DNA from: Planctomycetia bacterium
Lineage (GTDB): Bacteria; Planctomycetota; Planctomycetia; Pirellulales; UBA1268
DNA length: 6,840 nucleotides
NCBI GenBank assembly: GCA_009919445.1
Contig: RGBY01000140.1
Location: 1-6,840 of the forward strand
Reading direction: 5' to 3'
Part shown: one piece after another, positions 1 to 6,767 of the stretch
Numbering within the stretch: position 1 is the stretch's first letter
Layout of the letters: every line of letters begins with the position of its first letter
Notes under the pieces: model-generated
What the model saw: the letters and a program-made list of their open reading frames with translations, nothing else
The model's database searches: none
Told to the model about the DNA's origin: nothing
Position numbers and translations under genes: made by a program

Positions 1-954
1 CTTTGATTTGTGATAAAACTCGATTGGGTCTTCAATTGTGATGATGTGATGGTCGTACTTTTCGTTGATGTAGTTGATCAGGCTCGCCAGCGTTGTCGAC
101 TTCCCCGAACCGGTCGGCCCAGTCACCAGAAACAGCCCACGAGGGCGGGTGGCCATCCGCTTGCAGACATCAGGCACGCCCAACTGCTCTGGCGTGAGCA
201 TGTTGTTGGGGATCTGTCGCAGCACCATGGCAATTTTGCCACGCTGCTTAAACACGCTGACACGAAATCGGGCCATGTCACCAAAGGCAAAGCCAAAGTC
301 GGTTCCGCCCATCTCGGCCAGTTCTGCCTGGCACCGCTCCGGCGTGATCGACTTCATCAGGCTGTTGGTGTCATCAGCCGTCAGCGTCTTCGTCTTCTGC
401 GGCTTCATGCCGCCGTCCTGCCGAAAGACTGGGGGCAGCCCTTCGGTGATATGGATGTCACTCACGCCCCCCTTCACCGCTGCGGTGAGGAGTTTGTCGA
501 TCATAATCGTGCCGCCGGCCTCACCAGGCATGGCGTATTCATCGTCCTGTCGACGGACTTTCACGCCTGAACCAGCTTCGTCCTCATGCTGCCCGTCATC
601 CTGAAGATCGAGTTCCAGCGGCGAATCACCGTCGGCCGCGGCCTCGGCGGCTTGGCTCTTCTTCAGGACCAACACCTGGGTTCCAGAGACGTCTACCACT
701 GAGCCCTCAATTGACCCGTGGGATGAATCAAAGGTGAACGCCTTGGGATCAGCCCCCGCAGGCAGCACGGCAGCAATCAAGGCAGTGACGGTCTCTGCCG
801 CAACGGGTGGAATCTTGAGCTGCCTCAATTGCTCACCGATACGAAGCATCGGCGGCACGCCCCCCGACAGCCGCAGTTCGGTAGCGTGATTGTCAAAAGC
901 CACCTTCAGCAGCTTTTCAATTTGGGCAAATTCTGGTGATGACCCAGCGCTCAT
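1..954 (-). CDS. pilT: Type IV pilus retraction ATPase PilT, N-terminal part (3' end outside window)
   Basis: This is the first 318 codons of a PilT-family ATPase, the cytoplasmic hexameric motor that depolymerises type IV pili; it is open at the left window edge. Reading the minus strand, residues 151-255 form the usual PilT N-domain (IDKLL..AVKGGVSDIHIT, then GLPPVFR). The core domain follows with RGLFLVTGPTGSGKSTTLA; its Walker A is GPTGSGKST at residues 279-287. The Asp-box region TIEDPIEF lies at 306-313. The His box, Walker B and the C-terminal AIRNLIRE-type motif would lie outside the window. Ordinary PilT starts about where residue 151 sits here, so there is an extra ~150 residues: a degenerate second N-domain (residues ~10-108) and an acidic, Ala/Asp/Glu-rich linker (~109-148). 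I chose the ATG at 954 because the extension is domain-like. The internal ATG at 504 is the alternative. No strong Shine-Dalgarno precedes 954. The family is certain; whether it works as PilT, PilU or a paralogue is not. Confidence 0.93.
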   Translation of the reverse strand, partial: MSAGSSPEFAQIEKLLKVAFDNHATELRLSGGVPPMLRIGEQLRQLKIPPVAAETVTALIAAVLPAGADPKAFTFDSSHGSIEGSVVDVSGTQVLVLKKSQAAEAAADGDSPLELDLQDDGQHEDEAGSGVKVRRQDDEYAMPGEAGGTIMIDKLLTAAVKGGVSDIHITEGLPPVFRQDGGMKPQKTKTLTADDTNSLMKSITPERCQAELAEMGGTDFGFAFGDMARFRVSVFKQRGKIAMVLRQIPNNMLTPEQLGVPDVCKRMATRPRGLFLVTGPTGSGKSTTLASLINYINEKYDHHIITIEDPIEFYHKSK

Positions 955-1302
955 CGTGATTCCGTTTCAAAAGGTCTTTGGTGGGGAAACTGACCTGCCA
1001 ATCTGCCGAGCCATCCAGACAGATGCCCGACCAAGTCTACGCCTCGGCAGAACTCCCACCCGAGGTAATCATACCCTGCCCGAACCCGGGCTGGCGCACC
1101 GCGAAGTCTAAACCCACAACGGACACTCTGCCCAGCGGGACAACGTCGGTCGGGAATGGCCAGAAGGGCCGCAGCGGCGGCGCGACATCTGGATTTTGGC
1201 AAACGCCATCGAGACATGAATGAAAAGCCTCTGCTGCCGCCGGGCCGGCCCCTGACAGCGGCCCGACAGCATCGGAGTCGGCGGCCGAAGCCACCGACGT
1301 CT

Positions 1303-1331
1303 ATTATGAGTCATCGGTCGCAGAAAGTCAC
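1303..1331 (-). promoter_or_regulatory. Candidate sigma-70-like promoter reading toward pilT
   Basis: On the minus strand a GTGACT element (1326-1331, 4 of 6 matches to TTGACA) is followed after exactly 17 bases by CATAAT (1303-1308, 5 of 6 matches to TATAAT). Transcription would begin near 1296 and leave a leader of about 340 bases before the pilT ATG at 954. That is long, so this is a pattern match only. The same AT-rich patch reads TATTAT on the plus strand, but no suitable -35 element was found for it. Confidence 0.28.
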
Positions 1332-1338
1332 GTTTTGA

Positions 1339-1396
1339 GAAAAAAGACCCACTCAATACCGAGAATCGCTCGGGTGGCATCGACTTTTTCGTGGGT
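1339..1396 (+). promoter_or_regulatory. Structured leader just upstream of the glycosyltransferase start
   Basis: Three complementary pairs sit within 58 bases directly before the ATG at 1413. ACCCAC (1347-1352) pairs with GTGGGT (1391-1396). CCGAG (1359-1363) pairs with CTCGG (1369-1373) around a 5-base loop. GAAAAAG (within 1339-1346) can pair with CTTTTTC (1384-1390). The first and third pairs interleave, so they would form a pseudoknot or two mutually exclusive folds. A regulatory role is inference; I do not recognise a known riboswitch or leader family. Confidence 0.25.
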
Positions 1397-1412
1397 TTGA
1401 TACGATTTTGCG

Positions 1413-1859
1413 ATGCCCAGACACGTCTCTTCTCAGCCATTTTCCGGACCCACTGCCGAGCACCAACGTTGGCACCCCGAGCAGCGGGGCACCCACCGCC
1501 GGCTGGTCTGGCTCGTCGATCCCATCTCAGCAATTCCCGGCGAGGGGTTGCTACCCTCCCGCACATGGGCCCTTGCCCGAGCGCTGGTCGCCGGTGGCCA
1601 TGAGGTCATCTGGTGGACGAGCAGTTTCAGCCACACCCGCCACGGCCCACGCACCCCGCCCCTGTTGATCCAGGATGAAGAGGGCTTTGCCGTACGGCTC
1701 ATCAAGGCCCGCCGCTACCGACGCGATATGTCGCTGGCTCGGTTTGCCAGCCACCGGGATTTCGCCGCAGCATTTGAAAGAATGGCCACTGAGGAGGTCG
1801 CCGCTGGCCAACTGGAGAAGCCGCCAGCCGCGTGGCCAACCGCCTCGATGCAGAGCTGA
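1413..1859 (+). CDS. Glycosyltransferase N-terminal fragment (disrupted gene)
   Basis: This 148-residue frame carries the acceptor-side (N-terminal) half of a GT-B glycosyltransferase. From residue 30 it reads RRLVWLVDP, then IPGEGLLPSRTWALARALVAGGHEV (given here in outline), WWTSSFSH and later FAVRLIKARRYRRDMSLARF. This is the first beta strand, glycine loop and 'LA..L...GHEV' helix-strand of WbuB-like GT4 enzymes. ATG 1413 is the only ordinary start, because an in-frame stop lies at 1398-1400. Residues 1-29 look like non-conserved leader and no Shine-Dalgarno is visible. Homology fades after residue ~136 (GQLEKP), and the frame ends at TGA 1857-1859. The rest of the enzyme continues in another frame from about 1793, overlapping this one. 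I therefore read it as the 5' half of one broken gene and not an independent protein. Its sugar donor and acceptor cannot be told. Confidence 0.62.
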   Translation: MPRHVSSQPFSGPTAEHQRWHPEQRGTHRRLVWLVDPISAIPGEGLLPSRTWALARALVAGGHEVIWWTSSFSHTRHGPRTPPLLIQDEEGFAVRLIKARRYRRDMSLARFASHRDFAAAFERMATEEVAAGQLEKPPAAWPTASMQS

Positions 1860-3862
1860 TTCTTGACCTGGCCGAGTGGTGGCCCGAACCGCTCAGGCCG
1901 CTGCTGCCCGGCCCCAGTTGGCTGCGTAGCCTGCTGGCTGCCACTGTTTTTCCAGCGCTCGCACGCCGGCAATGGCAGGTACTAAGCCGAGCCGATGCTC
2001 TGCTGGCCGCTTCCCAGACAACGGCCAGCCATGCCCGGGAGGCCGTCGCTGCCAGTGTTCCCGTCGAGGTTGTGCCAACTGGAGCCTACCTGCAGGACTA
2101 TCCCGCACCGCCGCCATTTATCGACCACGTTCCTGGCAAGCTTCCCCAACACACGCGTCGTAGAAACAAGCCGCCGCTGACAATCGCTGTGGCAGGTGAC
2201 CTGAACCACCGGGACGACCTGCTGCGACTGGTTGATCTGGCCAGGAGCCTCACCAGCCGATCGACCGATGTTGTCCTACACGCCATTGGCGGTGGTCGCT
2301 GGATGCCACAGCTGGCTACCACGGCCCCGCTGGTCAAGGGATGCTGCCGCATTGTTGCCCACGGTCTGATCGACCGTAGTCGCTACGTCAGCCTGCTGGC
2401 AGACTGCCAGGTGGGCCTGGTCCAGCCCGGAGTACTGTCGCGATTTCCGCTGCCGGCGGAGGCTGCTGACTATGCCGCTGCAGGCCTCGCCATTGTCGTG
2501 GCTGGTTCCGGTGAACTTGCCAACATGGTCTCAGCTGCAGGAGCGGGCCTGGTGACTGCCAATGCCTCAGCCGATACCTGGGCAGCAGCCTTGGCCCCTT
2601 TGGCAGATGACCCACGGCACCTGTCACGACTGCGTCATGCTGCCCGTCGACTTGCCGAAACCAGTCTCGACCGCGAACGGCTTGCAGCTGGTGTGGTTGA
2701 CTGGCTGGAACTGCTTGAACAGCTGCGGAATACTCCAGCCCTGCTCTCTGCGGTAGAGGCGTGCTCAGAAACGGAACGAGTTAGCCAGAAACACCTGCGG
2801 GCACGCTTTCCGGCTGAACTCGTTCGCGAAGCGATTGCCCTCCACGCAGCCCGCCAACGGGCGGCAGCATCCTTTCCTGCTGCCAGTACCCTATGGCTGA
2901 CTCGTGTTGGTCTGGAGCAGGCCACCGCGTGGACGGTGGCAGCCCATAAAGCCACTCGCTTTGCGAACGCAAACCAGGTTGCCGACCTCTGCTGCGGAAT
3001 CGGCAGCGATGCCGCAGCCTTGTCGCTAAAGTCAGCGGTGCTGGCGGTCGACTGCTCGGCTGCCATGGTTCGCCGTGCAGAATGGAACACGGCCATCCTC
3101 GGTCAGGCTGACAACTTCACCGGCAGGGTCGCTGATGTCACGAGCGAAACCTGGGACGGATGGCTGGTCCATGCCGACCCCGACCGCCGAGGCAACCGCC
3201 CCCGGCCCACCCGACGGCTCGCCGAGTATCTGCCGGGTCTCGACTGGATGGCTGATCTGATGCAGTCGGCTCGGGGTGGGGCAATCAAAGTCGGCCCAGC
3301 AAGTGACTGGCCTCAGCAACGGAGCCACACAGAGGGCTGCGAAATCGAACTGATCAGCCTCGGTGGCGAATGCCGAGAGGCGACCGTCTGGTTCGGCGAA
3401 CTGGCCGGTGACGCCCCCCGCCGGGCCACCAACCTGACGACCGGAACCAGCCTTGCCGGTGACCCTGCAACGGCCTCACGGGAAGTGGCTGATGCCATCA
3501 ACGACTGCCTCTACGAACCTGACCCGGCTGTGATTCGTGCTGGCCTGGTCGATCTGCTCGCTCAGCAGCAGGGATTCATGCGACTGGCTGCGGACGAGGA
3601 GTACCTGACCGGTAGCCCCACCGCTGACACTGGCTTGCTGGACCGATTTCTCGTGAAGGACGTGCTGCCAACACGCATCAAAGACCTCCGTCGGTTTTTC
3701 CGAAGCCAGCCCCGTCAGGCATATGAAATCAAGTGCCGCCGGCTGAAGGTTGACGTCGAAGGCGTCCGTCGCCAGCTGCCAGTTGGTGACGGCCCACCCG
3801 TGAGCCTCATCTTCTGCCGCATTGCAGGCCAAAGCCGCGTGGTCCTCGCTGATCGCGCGTAA
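1832..3862 (+). CDS. Glycosyltransferase C-terminal half fused to a THUMP-like SAM-dependent methyltransferase
   Basis: This is a 676-residue frame from GTG 1832; the frame itself is open from 1793. Residues 1-~298 continue the GT-B glycosyltransferase: LDAELILDLAEWWPEP ends the N-domain and VVPTGAYLQDY (80-90) is the interdomain linker. LTIAVAGDLNHRDD (116-129) starts the nucleotide-sugar domain, and PAEAADYAAAGLAIVV (208-223) matches the GT4 'EY.AaG.PvV' donor-binding motif. Residues ~300-676 match a complete THUMP-like-domain class I methyltransferase of the kind common in Actinobacteria. Their order is ARFPAELV (324-331), LTRVGLEQAT (356-365), SAM motif I VADLCCGIGSDA (383-394), the ribose-binding acid in LAVD (404-407), and ADPDRRG (448-454) in place of the family's DPARR. 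YEPDPAVIRAGLV, LPTRIKDLRRFF and YEIKCRRL follow in the C-terminal domain. The family is thought to act on RNA, but its substrate is unknown. No stop or strong restart site separates the halves. The methyltransferase part looks intact; the glycosyltransferase part lacks its N-domain because of the upstream break. Confidence 0.85.
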   Translation: MANRLDAELILDLAEWWPEPLRPLLPGPSWLRSLLAATVFPALARRQWQVLSRADALLAASQTTASHAREAVAASVPVEVVPTGAYLQDYPAPPPFIDHVPGKLPQHTRRRNKPPLTIAVAGDLNHRDDLLRLVDLARSLTSRSTDVVLHAIGGGRWMPQLATTAPLVKGCCRIVAHGLIDRSRYVSLLADCQVGLVQPGVLSRFPLPAEAADYAAAGLAIVVAGSGELANMVSAAGAGLVTANASADTWAAALAPLADDPRHLSRLRHAARRLAETSLDRERLAAGVVDWLELLEQLRNTPALLSAVEACSETERVSQKHLRARFPAELVREAIALHAARQRAAASFPAASTLWLTRVGLEQATAWTVAAHKATRFANANQVADLCCGIGSDAAALSLKSAVLAVDCSAAMVRRAEWNTAILGQADNFTGRVADVTSETWDGWLVHADPDRRGNRPRPTRRLAEYLPGLDWMADLMQSARGGAIKVGPASDWPQQRSHTEGCEIELISLGGECREATVWFGELAGDAPRRATNLTTGTSLAGDPATASREVADAINDCLYEPDPAVIRAGLVDLLAQQQGFMRLAADEEYLTGSPTADTGLLDRFLVKDVLPTRIKDLRRFFRSQPRQAYEIKCRRLKVDVEGVRRQLPVGDGPPVSLIFCRIAGQSRVVLADRA

Positions 3863-3951
3863 GCGTGCCCTATGGTGTCCACTGGGGGCTTGCTAGGGGG
3901 GCAGGCCGATCCTTCAGTTGCCACCGGAGGGGGTTCCATAAGCGCGGGTGA
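3863..3951. other. Convergent intergenic spacer
   Basis: These 89 bases separate the stop codons of two convergent genes, so transcription of both should end here. The best hairpin is a 7-base-pair stem with one G-U pair (3887-3893 with 3901-3907, loop of 7), G-rich on the plus strand. It has no following T-run on either strand, so it does not qualify as a standard intrinsic terminator. No gene is visible. Confidence 0.5.
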
Positions 3952-6222
3952 TTACTCTGCCGACAGGTCTTCGATCTTGTTCTGCCAACGGGTTACGGTG
4001 ACCTCACCGTCCACGCTCGTCTCGGCGGCTGCCGCCTTCAGGCACCGGAGCACGTCGAGAATGGTTGCAATTTGAGCAAGGTCTTTCTTGGTCTCGTCAG
4101 TTTCAACATCAGAATCAATGGTCGACTCTGGGTCGAGCCGCTCACCCTTGTTCTGCACCACGCCACAACGGGCACCAAATATGACCCAGGGCTCAATGGC
4201 ATCAATCAGCCCAACCCAGTCGAGTGCTGCCGCTGCCGCCAATGGCTTGTCAAAGGCCGTCAACGAGCCAGCCGTTTCCAGGGGCTCGCCCGTCAGCAGC
4301 CTGGCAGCCTGCTGCGGCACCAGGGAGAAGACTGCCACCTTCTCGCCAACACCAATGCTCATCTGAATCTGTTCATCCAGGCCACTATCAGGCAACGCAA
4401 AGTTCCAGAGTTTGCCTCCGGTCACATCCTGCTGCTCAGGGCTGGGAATCTGATAGCCACTCGGAACGGCATTTTCGTCGATCTCACGAATAGCCGCCAG
4501 CAGCTTGTCACTGAGTGCAAACAGGTCGCTCAGCCCTTCTCGGAACAGAGTTGCATCATCAAGTGCCAGCACAATAGCCGGCTCGATCAGCGGCAGTGGA
4601 TCAGCCGAGGCTGGCAGGCGTTTCTGAATTTTTGTTGTGGTCGTCTTGGCATCGAGCACCAGCCCGAACTGACCGTTTGCCAATGCGGGCAAGAACTTTG
4701 AACGAATGGTTTCGGCCAGTTCACTGCCCAGCGGCAGGATATGTTCCTGAAACGCCTTGAAGCCTTCTTGGGCATCCTCATCGGCTTCGCCGGCCAGGTG
4801 CTTATCGGCAAGTTCATAGAGTGAGGCCAACCAGGCCACCGCTGCCTCGAAAGCCTCTGGGTCTGTCTCTGTGCGGAAGGCCAACGCTGCTAGCGGTGAG
4901 CCACCAACATGCTCAAGCAGATTGAGCGGCTGGCTGCTATTCCACGGCAGATTCTGGCTCCAGTTCCAGACCTCACCCGCATAGCCAGAATCGGTAAGCT
5001 GCGAACAGGCCAGGTACGCACCCGGGATGAGAAGCCGGCTGGCATATCCGTCAGCGGCTGACTCGAGCAAATCTTCCAAATCTGACTGAGCCGCTTCGGG
5101 CAGTTTGCCTGCCGCCACGAGTGGCGCAATCAGGCCGGTGACCTGTTTGAAATCATCAGCCGACTGGCTCGTCACTTTGACCATATCTTCACTGAGGTAC
5201 GAGATGCCGGTCAGCTGCTTGGCTTGAGCCTTCCTAACCAATTCAAAGGCTTCCGAAGCAAGCAGGTTGTCGCTGGAAGAGAGCGTCTCAAGGTGCTTCG
5301 AGCCGCCGCCAATCGACAGGATCACGTAGTCATCGACCCGGCCGAGTGCGATCACAAACTCGAGTTCGGAGACTCTGGCGACGATCGCGTTGACCTCTGC
5401 TTCGAGATCAAGCTCGTCAGCGATATCACTCAGCCCAACCCGCAAGAGCGTTGGGTCAGCCGGCATACGAAAGGTCACGTAGTCGCCCTTGCCAATTGAC
5501 TGCCGCTTGATCGCATTGGCCAGCATTGGCTGAGACTGCGTAAACATCTTGAGGAGCATTTCAATCCGCTGAAGCTGCCTGTCAGCTGCTTCGTGCTGCG
5601 TGGTCTGAAACCCCCAAACCAAATCAGGAATGACGATCTGATCTGTGTTTTCGGCCAGCATCTTCACAATCATGCCTGTGGTGGCCTGCTGGGCATCGGG
5701 CCCCATGCCGTTTGTGAGCATGGCAAAATTGCCCGCCTGCTGGGCCTGCTGAACTTCTTTGAGCAGCTTGGCAACAGTCACCCACGAGGGCGTGCCATAG
5801 ACAAACGTATTGGTGGCCACCATGTCCTGCAGCAGCTCAGCCGCTTCTTTGTTCTCCGGCATCTGCATGAACATGGCTGCCATGGCCAGGGGATTGCCCG
5901 GCTGAGTCTGCTGCGTTGCAAACTCATCAAGTGCCTTCTGAACAGCAGGGAGGTCACGAAGAGCACTGAAGGCGTTGCTGTTGATGAACCGGTCGTACTG
6001 CTCACGGCCTCGCAGGGTGGCTGACAGAAAAGCAGCATCGTCTGGCACCACCGCCGCCCCCGGCGTGATCGTCTCAGCCGCGGCTCCGGATGCCACTGCC
6101 ATGACAGCCATCAGGCCAGCAAGGACCACCGCCACGGGGCCAGACTGCCAGTGACGGCTGCGCAACTGTGACGTGGTCAAACGATTTGCGAAACGTGGAC
6201 GAGAACCAGTCTGCTGGAACAT
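3952..6222 (-). CDS. Large exported protein of unknown function, Planctomycetes type (756 aa)
   Basis: I do not recognise a named family. The protein starts at ATG 6222, with AAGGA 7 bases upstream, and ends at TAA 3952-3954. It begins with a long Arg-rich n-region (RPRFANR, RSRHW). A hydrophobic core at ~29-44 (PVAVVLAGLMAVMAVAS) and a likely cleavage site after SGAAA (49) give a Sec-type signal peptide with the elongated n-region common in planctomycetes. The mature part opens VVPDDAAFLSATL and continues with AFSALRDLPAVQKAL. That 'P.DA.fl....r..qy......AF..L..LP' style is seen in planctomycete secreted proteins and loosely recalls DUF3352-type proteins. Two segments resemble each other: ~258-330 (LLRVGLSDI ... 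DDYVILSIGGG) and ~558-660 (LFREGLSDL ... EKVAVFSLV). There is no transmembrane segment after the signal peptide and no catalytic motif I can name, so it is probably periplasmic or secreted. It is divergent from fhcD and appears monocistronic. Confidence 0.88.
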   Translation of the reverse strand: MFQQTGSRPRFANRLTTSQLRSRHWQSGPVAVVLAGLMAVMAVASGAAAETITPGAAVVPDDAAFLSATLRGREQYDRFINSNAFSALRDLPAVQKALDEFATQQTQPGNPLAMAAMFMQMPENKEAAELLQDMVATNTFVYGTPSWVTVAKLLKEVQQAQQAGNFAMLTNGMGPDAQQATTGMIVKMLAENTDQIVIPDLVWGFQTTQHEAADRQLQRIEMLLKMFTQSQPMLANAIKRQSIGKGDYVTFRMPADPTLLRVGLSDIADELDLEAEVNAIVARVSELEFVIALGRVDDYVILSIGGGSKHLETLSSSDNLLASEAFELVRKAQAKQLTGISYLSEDMVKVTSQSADDFKQVTGLIAPLVAAGKLPEAAQSDLEDLLESAADGYASRLLIPGAYLACSQLTDSGYAGEVWNWSQNLPWNSSQPLNLLEHVGGSPLAALAFRTETDPEAFEAAVAWLASLYELADKHLAGEADEDAQEGFKAFQEHILPLGSELAETIRSKFLPALANGQFGLVLDAKTTTTKIQKRLPASADPLPLIEPAIVLALDDATLFREGLSDLFALSDKLLAAIREIDENAVPSGYQIPSPEQQDVTGGKLWNFALPDSGLDEQIQMSIGVGEKVAVFSLVPQQAARLLTGEPLETAGSLTAFDKPLAAAAALDWVGLIDAIEPWVIFGARCGVVQNKGERLDPESTIDSDVETDETKKDLAQIATILDVLRCLKAAAAETSVDGEVTVTRWQNKIEDLSAE

Positions 6223-6229
6223 CAGGAAA

Positions 6230-6234
6230 TCCTT
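6230..6234 (-). promoter_or_regulatory. Shine-Dalgarno deciding the start of the 756-residue exported protein
   Basis: On the minus strand AAGGA lies 7 bases before ATG 6222, and a signal peptide follows immediately. The frame stays open upstream as far as an ATG at 6468. That longer version would place 82 Cys/Trp/Arg-rich residues before the signal peptide and would overlap the opposite-strand fhcD start. The internal ATG with this site is therefore preferred. Confidence 0.75.
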
Positions 6235-6265
6235 GTTGGGAATCTGGGCCGGGCTGGAATCAAAC

Positions 6266-6279
6266 GGGTGCAGGCACCC
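6266..6279. repeat. Perfect 6+6 inverted repeat in the divergent spacer
   Basis: GGGTGC (6266-6271) and GCACCC (6274-6279) are separated by two bases. The site lies 44-57 bases upstream of the exported-protein start and about 130 bases upstream of the fhcD start. A dyad with so short a gap suits a dimeric regulator's operator better than an RNA hairpin. No regulator gene is present in the window, and the role is a guess from position. Confidence 0.3.
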
Positions 6280-6407
6280 ACGCTGCCTGGCGGCGACCAA
6301 AATTTTCGGCCAGCCGCAAGCCACTCCGACATAGACTACGCGATATGGCCTGCCGGTGAGAACCAGAAAACAGCCTGCCACCCAAACTGCCCGGAAAAGA
6401 TCGCCTC

Positions 6408-6677
6408 GTGAACGGTCCCATCCTCCAACTCGGCTCCACCCGCATTGTCGACACCTTCGCCGAGGCATTTCGGCTCCGCTATGGACGGATCGTGGTCACG
6501 GCCTATGACGACCACTGGCTCGATGCCGCTCTTGCGGCGGTTTGCGGGTACGGAACAAGCGTGATCGGCTGCGACGCGGAGATTGGCCTGGAGCGTCGCC
6601 TGCCGGCGGAGGAAAGCCCTGACGGCCGACCTGCTGCCGGGCGAAGGGCTCCGCCACAACAACGGCTGGTCGTTTGA
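6408..6677 (+). pseudogene. fhcD: Formylmethanofuran:tetrahydromethanopterin formyltransferase, truncated 5' fragment
   Basis: Residues 1-75 from GTG 6408 match the N-terminus of Ftr/FhcD. This enzyme exchanges the formyl group between (methano)furan and H4MPT in the C1 oxidation pathway of methylotrophs and many planctomycetes. Diagnostic pieces are TRIVDTFAEAF (11-21), RIVVTAYDDHWLDAA (27-41), CGYGTSVIGCDAE (46-58), and LPAEESPDGRP (65-75), the last matching the family's 'P....PDGRPG' segment. The family is normally about 300 residues. Here homology stops after residue 75 (position 6632), the next 14 residues look like noise, and a TGA ends the frame at 6675-6677. None of the later Ftr motifs appears in any frame to the window's end. 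A weak GGAAAAG lies about 9 bases before the GTG. The truncation may be a real insertion or deletion, or a mis-joined assembly. Confidence 0.8.
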
Positions 6678-6767
6678 AACCTCGATCACGGAGGCCCGCA
6701 CCAACGTGTTGCTCATCGATCCCGTGTTGTACGTCAACGTGAGCACGTTCGTAGCAACCGAGCCGCC
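6633..6767. other. Sequence of unknown origin after the break in fhcD
   Basis: Neither Ftr nor capsid-like sequence is recognisable here. One plus-strand frame stays open from before 6583 to a TAA at 6814-6816 and has almost only G or C at third codon positions. Its residues after the fhcD break (ADLLPGEGLRHNNGWSFE onward, ending NAAFGDWR) look protein-like, so it could be the 3' end of a transferred gene. The minus-strand frame carrying the capsid-like motif shares the same wobble positions, so base composition cannot decide between them. Confidence 0.3.

Larger units (their letters stand above)
955..1412. other. Divergent intergenic region between pilT and the glycosyltransferase gene
   Basis: This stretch of 458 bases has no convincing gene. 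Several short open frames cross it on both strands, but their translations are Arg/Pro/Ala-rich, overlap each other, and lack recognisable domains or ribosome binding sites. It should hold the promoters of both flanking divergent genes. The only structure I can support is a candidate minus-strand promoter (1303-1331) and a leader with complementary segments (1339-1396). There is also a 10-base GC palindrome at 1242-1251 that could be chance in GC-rich DNA. No tRNA or small RNA was recognised. Confidence 0.7.

Noticed and set aside
10..604. Plus-strand open frames of 186 and 176 residues
   Set aside because: They are antisense shadows of pilT, whose minus-strand frame has unmistakable PilT motifs.
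1242..1251. Palindrome GGGCCGGCCC as an operator
   Set aside because: A pure G/C palindrome of this length is easily expected by chance in GC-rich intergenic DNA, and nothing else supports it.
951..1566. Several 60-150 residue open frames on both strands between pilT and the glycosyltransferase
   Set aside because: They overlap each other, are Arg/Pro/Ala-rich, carry no recognisable domain and have no ribosome binding sites. High GC alone explains them.
1793..1859. Programmed -1 frameshift joining the two glycosyltransferase halves
   Set aside because: No X XXY YYZ heptamer occurs in the overlap, and the join still lacks residues expected from the family.
3476..3832. Minus-strand open frame of 118 residues
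   Set aside because: It is antisense to the THUMP-like domain, whose plus-strand motifs are clear.
3887..3907. Intrinsic terminator in the convergent spacer
   Set aside because: The stem is short with a G-U pair, and no T-run follows on either strand.
6223..6468. Longer start (ATG 6468) for the 756-residue exported protein
   Set aside because: The extra 82 residues are Cys/Trp/Arg-rich, would precede a good signal peptide, and overlap the opposite fhcD start. ATG 6222 has an AAGGA site 7 bases upstream.
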